A DNA stretch of 8,340 nucleotides from Leptolinea sp964404415 (GCA_964404415.1 CAYOKC010000155.1:1-8340); one strand, 5' to 3'; shown: positions 1 through 6,617, counted from the stretch's first letter. Notes: generated from the sequence alone by a model not told the origin. Numbers and translations: made by a program.

Positions 1-223
1 TTTTCTGTCTTTGATAATTTCCTGTTGGATTTCCTACCCAATCATAATATTGGATCTTATTTTTGGATGTTTGAATGCTGTTTTCTACTTGTTTATAAGA
101 GGCTGTGCCCTGTATTGATAATCCAGAAACATAATTTGAGAGATCTAATGTTGCTACAAGATTTGCTCGATATGTATTCCAATTATTTTTTATCTGTCCG
201 CCATCTACAAGCCTTCCAACCGG
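1..223 (-). CDS. Internal fragment of a SusC/RagA-like TonB-dependent outer-membrane protein (both ends missing)
   Basis: The minus strand is open without a stop from about position 223 down to the left edge (roughly 74 codons). The encoded peptide includes NPVGRLVDGG near its start, then RANLVATLDLS, GLSIQGTASYK, and YYDWVGNPTGNYQRQK near the edge. Alternating polar and hydrophobic residues with many Asn, Gln, Tyr and Ser suggest outer-membrane beta-strands. The pattern of an N-P-x-x-x-L turn, then R-x-N-L-x-x-x-L-D, then G-L-S-x-x-G-x-x-S-Y recalls the mid-barrel region of SusC/RagA receptors, which import glycans and other large nutrients in Bacteroidota. Composition is about 33% GC, against about 50% to the right. 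There is no start codon or signal peptide, because the 5' end would lie where the ABC ATPase sequence now is. The family call rests on recalled pattern similarity. It could instead be another beta-barrel protein. Confidence 0.55.
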
Positions 224-232
224 ATTACGGTT

Positions 233-1123
233 ATGCGCGCGGGCAAAGTCATCGCGACGGATGACCCGGCCAAAACAAATGAACAGGCACTGGCTTCACA
301 GATGGTCGGCCGAACAGTTATCTTGAAAGTTGACAAGACCCCGGCCAAACCCGGTGATGTTGTCCTTAACGTAAATAAACTTGTTGTCACCGATGACCGC
401 CGGGTTGAAACAGTACGCGGAATCAGTTTTGAAGTCAGAAAAGGTGAAATTCTGGGTATTGCCGGTGTTCAGGGTAATGGGCAGACCGAACTCGCGGAAG
501 CGTTGACTGGTTTGCGTCACGCGGCTTCGGGCGAGATCAAGATACTTGACCAGAACGTCTTCAACCATAGCCCCCGAGATCTGGTAGAAAAAGGTATGGG
601 ACATGTACCTGAAGACCGGCAGAAACATGGCTTCGTTATGCAATATCCAGTCGCCGATAACCTTGTCCTTTGTTCGTATTATGTATCTCCCTTCTGCCGT
701 CGGGGAGTGTTACAGAATTCCGCTATCGGCTCAAACGCGGAAAAATTGATCAAACGCTTCGACATCCGCACCCCCAGCCCCTATGTTCCCACTTCAAAAT
801 TATCTGGTGGTAACCAACAAAAAGTAATTGTCGCCAGGGAACTATCCCGGGAGATCAAATTTCTGGTAGCCAACCAGCCTACCCGGGGTCTCGATGTGGG
901 ATCAATTGAATATATTCACAGCGAGATCATCAAAATGCGTGACGAAGGTATCGGTGTGGTTCTGATCTCTGCGGAATTGGACGAAATCATGGCATTGTCT
1001 GACCGGATCGCGGTTATGTATCATGGCCAGATCGTAGCCTTCAAGCAGGTGGATGAAGTCACCCGCGAAGAACTCGGTTTGATGATGGCCGGTTCTTTAA
1101 AACCAGAAATCCAACAGAATTAA
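233..1123 (+). CDS. C-terminal half of a BMP-family nucleoside/simple-sugar ABC importer ATPase (5' truncated)
   Basis: The full-length family has two fused nucleotide-binding domains in about 500 residues. Here only the tail of the first domain and the whole second domain remain, about 296 residues from the first ATG. Homologous sequence begins slightly upstream at ~218 (NRITVMRAGKV, normally following the D-loop/H-loop region of domain 1), so the ATG at 233 is an internal Met and not the true start. Counting from it: linker ~27-45, degenerate Walker A GVQGNGQTE at 78-86, ABC signature LSGGNQQ at 190-196, Walker B region FLVANQPTRGLD at 210-221 with Gln at the usual catalytic Glu position, and Ser246 in place of the switch His (LISAELDE). 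This degenerate second site is normal for the nucleoside/sugar importer group. The protein would energise uptake with two permeases and a BMP lipoprotein. None of these follows, so they would lie upstream of the break. No ribosome-binding site precedes 233. The left end is probably artefactual. Confidence 0.85.
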   Translation: MRAGKVIATDDPAKTNEQALASQMVGRTVILKVDKTPAKPGDVVLNVNKLVVTDDRRVETVRGISFEVRKGEILGIAGVQGNGQTELAEALTGLRHAASGEIKILDQNVFNHSPRDLVEKGMGHVPEDRQKHGFVMQYPVADNLVLCSYYVSPFCRRGVLQNSAIGSNAEKLIKRFDIRTPSPYVPTSKLSGGNQQKVIVARELSREIKFLVANQPTRGLDVGSIEYIHSEIIKMRDEGIGVVLISAELDEIMALSDRIAVMYHGQIVAFKQVDEVTREELGLMMAGSLKPEIQQN

Positions 1124-1142
1124 AGATTGATCACTCAATTGG

Positions 1143-1175
1143 AAAAGGGCGTGACGGAATGTCATGCCCTTTTTT
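1143..1175 (+). terminator. Intrinsic terminator after the ABC ATPase gene
   Basis: AAAAGGGCGTGAC (1143-1155) pairs with GTCATGCCCTTTT across a five-base loop GGAAT, with one G-U pair, and runs into six T residues at 1170-1175. It lies 19 bases after the ATPase stop codon. It therefore ends that transcript and shows that the ATPase was the last gene of its operon. Confidence 0.85.
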
Positions 1176-1216
1176 CATGGTCCGATCCTTGCACCATGCG
1201 TCTAATTGAAACCATG

Positions 1217-1222
1217 TATAAT
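1217..1222 (+). promoter_or_regulatory. Candidate -10 box for the lipoprotein gene
   Basis: A perfect TATAAT lies 44 bases before the lipoprotein ATG and just after the preceding terminator. No convincing -35 hexamer sits 16-18 bases upstream. TTGCAC at 1189-1194 is 22 bases away, and TTGAAA at 1206-1211 is only 5 bases away. The position after a terminator and before an isolated gene is what makes it credible. A ribosome-binding site, AGGA at 1255-1258, follows seven bases before the start codon. Confidence 0.4.
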
Positions 1223-1265
1223 TTGTCTGTAGTCAAGACATATCCGATTAGTAAAGGAATTTTTC

Positions 1266-2441
1266 ATGATAAAACCTCGGAGATGGATCACCGCCCTTTT
1301 GTTGACAAGTTTGTTGTTGACGTCATGCGGACCGGCTGAAGCGACTCCTGATTCTATGGAAGTCCAAAACCAGATCAACGCGGCTGTCGCGCAAACTTTG
1401 TCTGCCCTTACAACCAGTGTAGCCGCTGTTCAATTAACTGACACAGCCAAACCTACTGAGACTGTGGCTCCCACAGAAACCAAAGAACCCACCGTTGCCC
1501 CCACAACAGGACTGGCAGCAGCTCCAGCGGCAGTAAGCAGTCAACCGACGAATACTCCACTACCGGGAGCCTGCACGGATAGGGCTTCTTTTGTAGCGGA
1601 TATCACCATTCCGGATGGCACGATGGTGCCCCCCGGAACACAATTCGCTAAAACCTGGTCTATACGAAACGCAGGTTCATGTACCTGGACACCGGAATAC
1701 AGCATTGTATGGTCCGGTGGTGACATGAAAGGGCCCTCTAATAGTTATCCTCTTACAACCGCGAATGTTCTCCCCGGGCAGACAGCACATGTTACTGTCA
1801 CATTAACGGCTCCGACGAATTTCATCAAATACCGCAGTTTCTGGAAGCTGATGAACAAGAACAAACAGGTGTTCGGCATTATGGATAACACCGGCAAAGA
1901 ACAGTCCATCTGGGCTGAAATTGTGGTCGGCAATACTTATAGTTTCCTCGCCAATATGTGCAGCGCCACCTGGACAAGTTCATCCGGCGTACTTCCCTGC
2001 CCTGGAACCAGGAATGATCCCAGAGGGTTTGTTTATCTGAATTCCACACCGACCATTGAAGGCGGTGTCAAAGAAAATGACCCGGCTATCGTAATGGTCC
2101 CCCCCAATGAAAAAGATGCCTACCTGGTAGGTCAGTTCCCGCCCATTGTAGTGGCAGAGGGGTCCAATCTGGTTTTACACTTTGGCTGCCTTGAAGGATA
2201 TACGAAATGCAACTTCAGGTTCCGTATCGCCTACTCCATTGATGGCGGCGCCGAGCAGGAATTGGTCAGTCAGGTTCATGGCTTTGGTGAATGGGAATAT
2301 ATCAAGATCAATTTAACCCAGAACAACAAGTACGCCATGATGAACAAAGCGACCTCTTTCCTCTTCTACATCTATCCGGTAGAAGGTAGCAGTGATAATT
2401 ACGCATTCCTGTTCAGTCCCATAATGACAACGGACATTTAA
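1266..2441 (+). CDS. Lipoprotein with NBR1-type Ig-like domain
   Basis: This is a 391-residue exported lipoprotein. Residues 1-20 form a type II signal peptide: basic MIKPRR, then a Leu-rich core, then lipobox LTSC with the acylated Cys at 21. A short segment at ~30-57 could be helical. It is followed by a low-complexity Thr/Pro/Ala linker (~58-100) of the kind that lifts a domain off the membrane. Residues ~105-220 match the NBR1 central Ig-like domain, with landmarks PPGTQFAKTWSIRNAGSCTW (122-141), YSIVWSGGDM (145-154) and LPGQTAHVTVTLTAP (169-183). The last ~170 residues (from ~222) are a separate, probably beta-rich region with several Cys that I do not recognise; it may bind a ligand. 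In bacteria the NBR1-type domain is common in Chloroflexota surface proteins, and its partner is unknown. The start is fixed by the signal peptide and AGGA at 1255-1258. The gene is monocistronic, flanked by terminators at 1143-1175 and 2463-2497. Confidence 0.85.
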   Translation: MIKPRRWITALLLTSLLLTSCGPAEATPDSMEVQNQINAAVAQTLSALTTSVAAVQLTDTAKPTETVAPTETKEPTVAPTTGLAAAPAAVSSQPTNTPLPGACTDRASFVADITIPDGTMVPPGTQFAKTWSIRNAGSCTWTPEYSIVWSGGDMKGPSNSYPLTTANVLPGQTAHVTVTLTAPTNFIKYRSFWKLMNKNKQVFGIMDNTGKEQSIWAEIVVGNTYSFLANMCSATWTSSSGVLPCPGTRNDPRGFVYLNSTPTIEGGVKENDPAIVMVPPNEKDAYLVGQFPPIVVAEGSNLVLHFGCLEGYTKCNFRFRIAYSIDGGAEQELVSQVHGFGEWEYIKINLTQNNKYAMMNKATSFLFYIYPVEGSSDNYAFLFSPIMTTDI

Positions 2442-2462
2442 AGAGACTATGTAAGTTTTTTC

Positions 2463-2497
2463 GCCTGGTTCGGAAATGATCGAACCAGGCTTTTTTT
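2463..2497 (+). terminator. Strong intrinsic terminator after the lipoprotein gene
   Basis: A perfect 10-bp stem, GCCTGGTTCG (2463-2472) with CGAACCAGGC (2481-2490), encloses an eight-base loop and is followed directly by seven T residues (2491-2497). It starts 21 bases after the lipoprotein stop codon and separates that gene from the tRNA/tpx unit. Confidence 0.93.
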
Positions 2498-2507
2498 ATA
2501 CATAGAG

Positions 2508-2536
2508 TTGAAATAATTGTTCGATAGGATTATGAT
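2508..2536 (+). promoter_or_regulatory. Candidate sigma-70-type promoter P1 for the tRNA-Arg/tpx unit
   Basis: TTGAAA (2508-2513) and TATGAT (2531-2536) are separated by exactly 17 bases, and each hexamer matches the consensus at five of six positions. The expected start of transcription is near 2543. It sits just after the lipoprotein terminator. The transcript would carry about 80 bases before the tRNA, to be removed by RNase P. Confidence 0.55.
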
Positions 2537-2583
2537 AGAACTAACTCCAATTGACGTGTCCCTGTGGTGACTGGTCTATTCAT

Positions 2584-2611
2584 TTATCACAATGGAAGGT
2601 TACGGTATAAT
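2584..2611 (+). promoter_or_regulatory. Candidate promoter P2 immediately before tRNA-Arg
   Basis: A perfect TATAAT at 2606-2611 lies 10 bases before the mature tRNA 5' end, as is usual for tRNA promoters. The -35 is weaker: TTATCA at 2584-2589 (four of six positions) with a 16-base spacer. Transcription would start near 2618, leaving only a few leader bases. Confidence 0.5.
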
Positions 2612-2621
2612 TATGCCCCTG

Positions 2622-2694
2622 GCCCCCGTAGCGCAATGGACAGAGCACCAGCCTTCTAAGCTGTTGGTTGTGAGTTCGAATCTCACCGGGGGCG
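2622..2694 (+). tRNA. tRNA-Arg, anticodon UCU
   Basis: This is a 73-base cloverleaf. The acceptor stem GCCCCCG (2622-2628) pairs perfectly with CGGGGGC (2687-2693), and the discriminator is G2694. The D arm is GCGC/GAGC (2631-2634 and 2643-2646), with one G-A mismatch. The anticodon stem CCAGC/GCTGT (2648-2652 and 2660-2664) has a mismatch at its outermost pair. The loop CTTCTAA puts TCT at 2655-2657. The T arm GTGAG/CTCAC (2670-2674 and 2682-2686) pairs perfectly around TTCGAAT. The variable loop is five bases. It decodes AGA, with wobble reading of AGG. The CCA end is not encoded, since CCT follows the discriminator, so CCA would be added by the tRNA nucleotidyltransferase. Confidence 0.95.
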
Positions 2695-2713
2695 CCTTTT
2701 GGGACTTTTACAT

Positions 2714-2719
2714 GGAGGA
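2714..2719 (+). promoter_or_regulatory. Ribosome-binding site that fixes the tpx start
   Basis: GGAGGA lies three bases before the ATG at 2723 (about 5 bases from the GGAG core). An alternative in-frame TTG at 2699 has no such site and starts only four bases after the tRNA, so the ATG is preferred. Confidence 0.75.
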
Positions 2720-2722
2720 ATA

Positions 2723-3241
2723 ATGCTTGAGCGAAAAGGGATCATCCAATTTCGCGGTAAAAGTGTTACTGTTGTCGGCGAAGACATTCAACCCGGTCAA
2801 CAGGCTCCTTCATTCAAAGCACAATTGCAGGATTGGTCTTGCATTGATCTCTTAAAGCTTACGCGGGGAAAAATTCGGATCATCGCTTCTGTCCCTTCAA
2901 TTGATACCGAAGTTTGTGATCGTGAAGCCCGCAGATTTAATAAAGAAGCGGCTGATTTTTCCAAAGATTTCTCCATAATCATCATTAGTACAGATCTCCC
3001 GTACGCTCAAAGACGATGGTGTGGAGTTGCCGAGATTGATCAGGCAATTATGGCATCAGACCACTTAAAGACCTCCTTTGGTAAACGATATGGCTGTTTA
3101 CTAAAAGAACCTCGAGTTTTGAGAAGGGCCATGTTTGTTGTTGATAGAAAATACCGTGTTGTGTATGTTGATTATATGAAGTCTCTTAGCGATGAACCGG
3201 ATTACGAATCGATATTTGAGGCAGCCCGGAAAGCTTTGTAA
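2723..3241 (+). CDS. tpx: Thiol peroxidase (Tpx-type atypical 2-Cys peroxiredoxin)
   Basis: This is a 172-residue cytoplasmic protein of the usual length for Tpx, which reduces hydrogen peroxide and organic peroxides using electrons from thioredoxin. The family's PSIDTEVCDREARRFN block is present, placing the peroxidatic Cys at 65 and Thr at 62 in the T-x-x-C site. The resolving Cys is C100 in LPYAQRRWCG, equivalent to the C61/C95 pair of E. coli Tpx. The C-terminal segment RVLRRAMFVVDRKYRVVY matches the conserved Arg-containing strand. An extra Cys at 40 and one in YGCLL are not family-defining. The start follows the GGAGGA site. It is the first protein gene after tRNA-Arg, only 28 bases away with no visible promoter between them, and is followed 34 bases later by hsp20. 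It probably opens an oxidative/protein-stress operon. Confidence 0.92.
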   Translation: MLERKGIIQFRGKSVTVVGEDIQPGQQAPSFKAQLQDWSCIDLLKLTRGKIRIIASVPSIDTEVCDREARRFNKEAADFSKDFSIIIISTDLPYAQRRWCGVAEIDQAIMASDHLKTSFGKRYGCLLKEPRVLRRAMFVVDRKYRVVYVDYMKSLSDEPDYESIFEAARKAL

Positions 3242-3255
3242 GTGACCCGGAAAGC
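3225..3255 (+). repeat. Short direct repeat at the tpx 3' end
   Basis: CCCGGAAAGC occurs at 3225-3234, inside the last codons of tpx, and again at 3246-3255 in the gap before hsp20, 21 bases apart. It could be a relic of a small tandem duplication. Function is doubtful. Confidence 0.35.
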
Positions 3256-3275
3256 ATTTTGATTGGAAGGTTGTT

Positions 3276-3650
3276 ATGTTTGAATACCCCCGCTCAGGCA
3301 TGTACAATTTGCGTGTATCGTATTTGAATAATAATTATCGCCCTCCCGTGGACGTAATTGAAACATCAACAGGATATTTAATACGAATTGAGATTGCCGG
3401 TGTCAGTGAAAGTGATTTCAATATCCGATTTGAAAGAAACAAATTATCAGTTAGTGGGTCCAGAACAGACCCTTACAAAAACTACACCTTTCACCAGATG
3501 GAAATCCATTTCGGGGAGTTTGAAGTTCAAATTGCTATTCCCACACCTATTGAACGCAGCATCATTGCCGAATATAAAAATGGGTTTCTCGAAATATCAA
3601 TGGAAAAAGCTACACCGAAAAAAATTCACATTAAAGATAAGGATTCCTGA
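3276..3650 (+). CDS. Small heat-shock protein, Hsp20/alpha-crystallin family
   Basis: This is a 124-residue ATP-independent chaperone that holds unfolding proteins. The alpha-crystallin domain spans ~22-113. It begins with PPVDVIETSTGYLIRIEIAG (23-42), continues with FNIRFERNKLSVSG (48-61), and ends with the family hallmark YKNGFLEISMEK (100-111), the usual A-x-x-x-n-GvL position with Phe for Val. A C-terminal I-x-I motif (I117-H-I119), used in oligomer assembly, is followed by a charged tail. The N-terminal arm is short, about 20 residues. GGAAGG at 3265-3270 supports the ATG at 3276. The stop is eight bases before lon, which fits a functional chaperone-protease pairing. No CIRCE element was seen upstream. 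Confidence 0.9.
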   Translation: MFEYPRSGMYNLRVSYLNNNYRPPVDVIETSTGYLIRIEIAGVSESDFNIRFERNKLSVSGSRTDPYKNYTFHQMEIHFGEFEVQIAIPTPIERSIIAEYKNGFLEISMEKATPKKIHIKDKDS

Positions 3651-3658
3651 TCTATCAC

Positions 3659-6223
3659 ATGGTTGCCTCTCGTTGGAATGCCAATCTTAGAGAAATTTTG
3701 ACATGGTTCGAAGATAATAACCTCAATCAAAATTTTGGAGATCTCTTACTGGGTATGACACTTTCAGAAAACAGCAATGTCCTGAAATTGGATGAAAATC
3801 CATCAGAGAATTCAGGGAATGAGAAAGAATCTGAAGGTGAGTTTTCTGTTCCTGATGAACTTCCCATTCTTCCGCTCCGGGGATTGGTTGTATATCCACA
3901 AACGGCGGTTCCCCTGACGATCGGACAGCCGCGCTCCATCCGGTTGGTTGACGATGTCGTTTCCGGCAATCGGATCATTGGTTTGGTAACCGCGCGAGAC
4001 CCTGAGCTTGAAAATCCCTGCCCACAGGACCTGTATAGTGTCGGCACTGTGGCCATTATCCACCGGCTATTCCGCACACCGGATGGCACCATTCGCATCC
4101 TGATACAGGGGATTAGCAGGTTTCATCTGGGTGATTTCACCTCTGAAGAACCTTATTTAAAAGCAAAGATCATTCCGGCTCCAGAAGTGCCAATGGACAC
4201 CCTTGAGGTGGAAGCTTTAGCCCGCAACGCCCGCGACCAATTCGAACATATCGCAAAAATGATCCCTTCAATCCCGCGGGAGCTGGTTGAGTCCATTTCG
4301 AACCTGACGGATCCCCTGCAGACCGCCTATTCCATTGCCAATTTTGAAAGAATGGAATTGGTTGACGCGCAGGCAATTCTTGAACTGGATTCTGTTGAGG
4401 AAAAATTACGGAAACTTGTCTCCATTCTCGCTCGTGAAAGTGAAGTTCTCGATCTGGGTCAAAAAATACAAAATGAAGCACGGTCTGAGATCGAAAAAGT
4501 TCAACGCAACTACTTTTTGCATGAGCAATTAAAGGCTATTCAAAAAGAGTTGGGCGAAGGTGACGAAAACACGGAAGATATCAACGACCTGCGTCAGAAA
4601 ATTGACGAAGCCTCGTTGCCTGAAGAAGCTCTTAAACAGGCAAACCGTGAGTTGGACCGCCTTTCAAGGTTGCCAACCGCGGCAGCAGAATATGGTGTTA
4701 TCCGGACTTATGTTGAGTGGCTCGCTACCCTCCCCTGGAAAAAATCAACCCAAGATAACCTTGATATTGTCAACGCCCGCAAAGTGCTGGATGAAGACCA
4801 TTACGGCCTCAAAGACGTTAAGGAACGGATTCTGGAGTACCTTGCTGTACGCAAACTGCGCCTTGAACGTAAAACGCGGCTTGAAAATGAAATTCGCACT
4901 GACCGGATCCGTAAAGAACGGGAAGGAGTGATCCTTTGTTTTGTCGGACCTCCCGGTGTGGGCAAAACCTCTCTCGGACAATCCATTGCTCGCGCGTTAG
5001 GTCGGAAATTTATCCGGGTTTCCCTCGGTGGTATGCGTGACGAGGCGGAAATCCGCGGGCACCGCAGAACATATATTGGCGCCCTACCCGGAAGAATTCT
5101 ACAGGCCATCCGGCGCGTGGAATCACACAATCCAGTCTTTATGCTTGATGAAATTGACAAGCTGGGCTTTGACTTTCACGGAGATCCGGCTTCAGCGCTT
5201 TTGGAAGTTTTGGACCCGGAACAGAATTTTGAATTCCGCGATCATTACCTCGAAGTGGCTTATGACCTTTCGCAAGTCATGTTCATCACCACAGCCAATT
5301 CGCTTGAAACCATCCCTGCCCCATTATTGGACCGTATGGAGATCATCCAACTCGCGGGTTATACGGAACGAGAAAAACTGATGATCGCCAAGAGCTACCT
5401 CATTCCCAGGCAGATCAAAGAAAATGGCCTGCTCCCGAAAGAATTCCGGATGGATGATGAGAGTATTTTGACTGTTATCCGGCAATATACCCGTGAAGCC
5501 GGGGTACGCGGTCTTGAGCGGGAAATAGGAGCGATTTGCCGTAAGATCGTCACCAGTATTTCCGAAGGAAAAAAACGGAAAGCCCATATCCAGATCAAGA
5601 ATGTGCATGACTTATTGGGCCGCCCTAAATTTCTGGGCAATGAAGAAATCGAACGGCGTACGTCAATTCCCGGCGTTGCCACCGGCCTCGCGTGGACGCC
5701 TACCGGTGGTGATATCCTTTTCATCGAAGCATCAAAAATGCCCGGTTCCAAGGGATTTCAGATAACCGGGTCTGTTGGCACAGTGATGCAGGAATCTGCT
5801 CATGCCGCGCTCACATTTGTCCGTTCGCACGCGAAGGAATTGGAGATCGATCCGGCGTTTTTCCAGATTGAAGATATTCACCTGCATGTACCCGCCGGCG
5901 CCACACCAAAAGACGGACCGTCAGCCGGTGTAACAATGACGACCGCGCTGGTGTCATTGTTGACCAACCGGCCAATACGGCCTGATCTGGGTATGACAGG
6001 TGAAATCACATTGCGCGGTCAAATCCTTCCGGTTGGCGGCATAAAAGAAAAAATGTTAGCCGCCCATCGTGCTGGATTAAAAACGATCATATTACCCAAA
6101 TTAAATGAGCCTGATCTGGACGATATTCCGCAGGAAGTCCGTGATGAGATGAAATTCCACCTGGTTGAACAGATGGAAGAGGCCATTAAGATCGCCATCC
6201 CTAAAAAGAAAGCGAAAAAATAA
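3659..6223 (+). CDS. lon: ATP-dependent protease Lon (LonA type)
   Basis: This is an 854-residue AAA+ serine protease that degrades misfolded and regulatory proteins in the cytoplasm. The N-terminal LON substrate domain starts at ELPILPLRGLVVYP (~67-80) and runs to ~260. A charged helical/coiled-coil region follows (~265-345). The AAA+ module has Walker A GPPGVGKT (430-437), Walker B FMLDEID (494-500), the GGMRDEAEIRGHRRTYIGA block, and sensor/arginine segment LLDRMEII. The protease domain has KDGPSAG with catalytic Ser755, and GGIKEK with catalytic Lys798, 43 residues later as in E. coli Lon (S679/K722). All key residues are intact. The gene starts eight bases after hsp20. The ~66 residues before the LON domain are longer than usual and acidic. 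The only Shine-Dalgarno-like site is AAGGA at 3639-3643, rather far from 3659. An alternative ATG at 3755 (residue 33) is possible. Confidence 0.97.
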   Translation: MVASRWNANLREILTWFEDNNLNQNFGDLLLGMTLSENSNVLKLDENPSENSGNEKESEGEFSVPDELPILPLRGLVVYPQTAVPLTIGQPRSIRLVDDVVSGNRIIGLVTARDPELENPCPQDLYSVGTVAIIHRLFRTPDGTIRILIQGISRFHLGDFTSEEPYLKAKIIPAPEVPMDTLEVEALARNARDQFEHIAKMIPSIPRELVESISNLTDPLQTAYSIANFERMELVDAQAILELDSVEEKLRKLVSILARESEVLDLGQKIQNEARSEIEKVQRNYFLHEQLKAIQKELGEGDENTEDINDLRQKIDEASLPEEALKQANRELDRLSRLPTAAAEYGVIRTYVEWLATLPWKKSTQDNLDIVNARKVLDEDHYGLKDVKERILEYLAVRKLRLERKTRLENEIRTDRIRKEREGVILCFVGPPGVGKTSLGQSIARALGRKFIRVSLGGMRDEAEIRGHRRTYIGALPGRILQAIRRVESHNPVFMLDEIDKLGFDFHGDPASALLEVLDPEQNFEFRDHYLEVAYDLSQVMFITTANSLETIPAPLLDRMEIIQLAGYTEREKLMIAKSYLIPRQIKENGLLPKEFRMDDESILTVIRQYTREAGVRGLEREIGAICRKIVTSISEGKKRKAHIQIKNVHDLLGRPKFLGNEEIERRTSIPGVATGLAWTPTGGDILFIEASKMPGSKGFQITGSVGTVMQESAHAALTFVRSHAKELEIDPAFFQIEDIHLHVPAGATPKDGPSAGVTMTTALVSLLTNRPIRPDLGMTGEITLRGQILPVGGIKEKMLAAHRAGLKTIILPKLNEPDLDDIPQEVRDEMKFHLVEQMEEAIKIAIPKKKAKK

Positions 6224-6227
6224 ACCC

Positions 6228-6596
6228 ATGGGTACAAAACAGAGAGTGATGATCCTCGAAGATAACCTGATGATGCGGTCATTATTACAAACCTTGCTGG
6301 AATTGGAAAATTTTCAGGTGGTTTGCCCGGATTTCCCCATTGTTGATCCGATTAAAATAATCAAGGATCTGAATCCGGTGGTTATTTTGATGGATATTAA
6401 CCTCCCGAACCTGAATGGCATTACACTTATGGGAGAGATCCGCTCTACCCATGATTTAGATCAGGTTAAAGTCATCATGTGTTCCGGCTCTGATAGAAAA
6501 ACAGAGAGTCTGGATGCAGGCGCGAGTGCATACCTGATGAAACCGTATATGCCGGATGATCTAATTAATCTGGTAAAGAAAATAATAAACGAATAA
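6228..6596 (+). CDS. Stand-alone receiver-domain response regulator (CheY-like)
   Basis: This 122-residue protein consists only of a phosphoacceptor receiver domain. The acidic pocket is E11-D12 in VMILEDN, the phosphorylated Asp is D56 in VILMDINLPNLNG, and the conserved Ser/Thr position is S86 in VIMCSGS. The conserved Lys is K105 in YLMKPY. No DNA-binding or enzymatic output domain follows, so it presumably acts by binding a partner or as a phosphorelay intermediate. No histidine kinase is visible. The ATG at 6228 is four bases after the lon stop with no clear ribosome-binding site, which suggests translational coupling to lon. The frame extends upstream to 6165 within lon, but receiver homology begins only at 6228. 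The partner is unknown. The position suggests a link to protein stress, but that is inference. Confidence 0.88.
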   Translation: MGTKQRVMILEDNLMMRSLLQTLLELENFQVVCPDFPIVDPIKIIKDLNPVVILMDINLPNLNGITLMGEIRSTHDLDQVKVIMCSGSDRKTESLDAGASAYLMKPYMPDDLINLVKKIINE

Positions 6597-6603
6597 CCAA
6601 TTA

Positions 6604-6609
6604 GAGGAG
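6604..6609 (+). promoter_or_regulatory. Ribosome-binding site that selects a TTG start
   Basis: GAGGAG lies eight bases before TTG at 6618. No ATG or GTG occurs in frame between the previous stop (6594-6596) and the first conserved motif, apart from this TTG. This makes TTG the best start of the PHP gene. Confidence 0.7.
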
Positions 6610-6617
6610 AATTCCTT

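Noticed and set aside
25..264. Plus-strand reading frame of 79 codons at the left end
   Set aside because: It crosses the composition break, has no ribosome-binding site and gives a Cys/Phe-rich peptide without recognisable motifs. The minus-strand frame there is far more protein-like.
430..1123. Missing catalytic Glu and His in the ABC ATPase as a sign of inactivation
   Set aside because: Gln in AxQPTRGLD and Ser in LISAELDE are the normal state of the second domain in this importer family.
1206..1222. TTGAAA plus TATAAT as a complete promoter for the lipoprotein
   Set aside because: The spacing is only five bases, impossible for a sigma-70 -35/-10 pair. Only the -10 was kept.
2519..2541. 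Imperfect palindrome GTTCGATAG...TGATAGAAC over the P1 -10 box as an operator
   Set aside because: Only about six of nine positions match, too weak to claim.
2622..2694. tRNA-Arg as an attachment site for an integrated element
   Set aside because: No repeat of the tRNA 3' end, integrase or phage gene is present in the window.
2699..2722. Longer tpx with a TTG start at 2699
   Set aside because: It begins four bases after the tRNA with no ribosome-binding site, while GGAGGA precedes the ATG at 2723. Tpx homology also needs nothing upstream of 2723.
3388..3690. Overlapping 100-codon plus-strand frame across hsp20 and the lon start
   Set aside because: It is a frame shadow of the clear Hsp20 gene with no family features.
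4801..5160. Long minus-strand frames inside lon (also at 3727-4098 and 5395-5751)
   Set aside because: They are Arg/Ser-rich shadows of the lon reading frame, without ribosome-binding sites or motifs.
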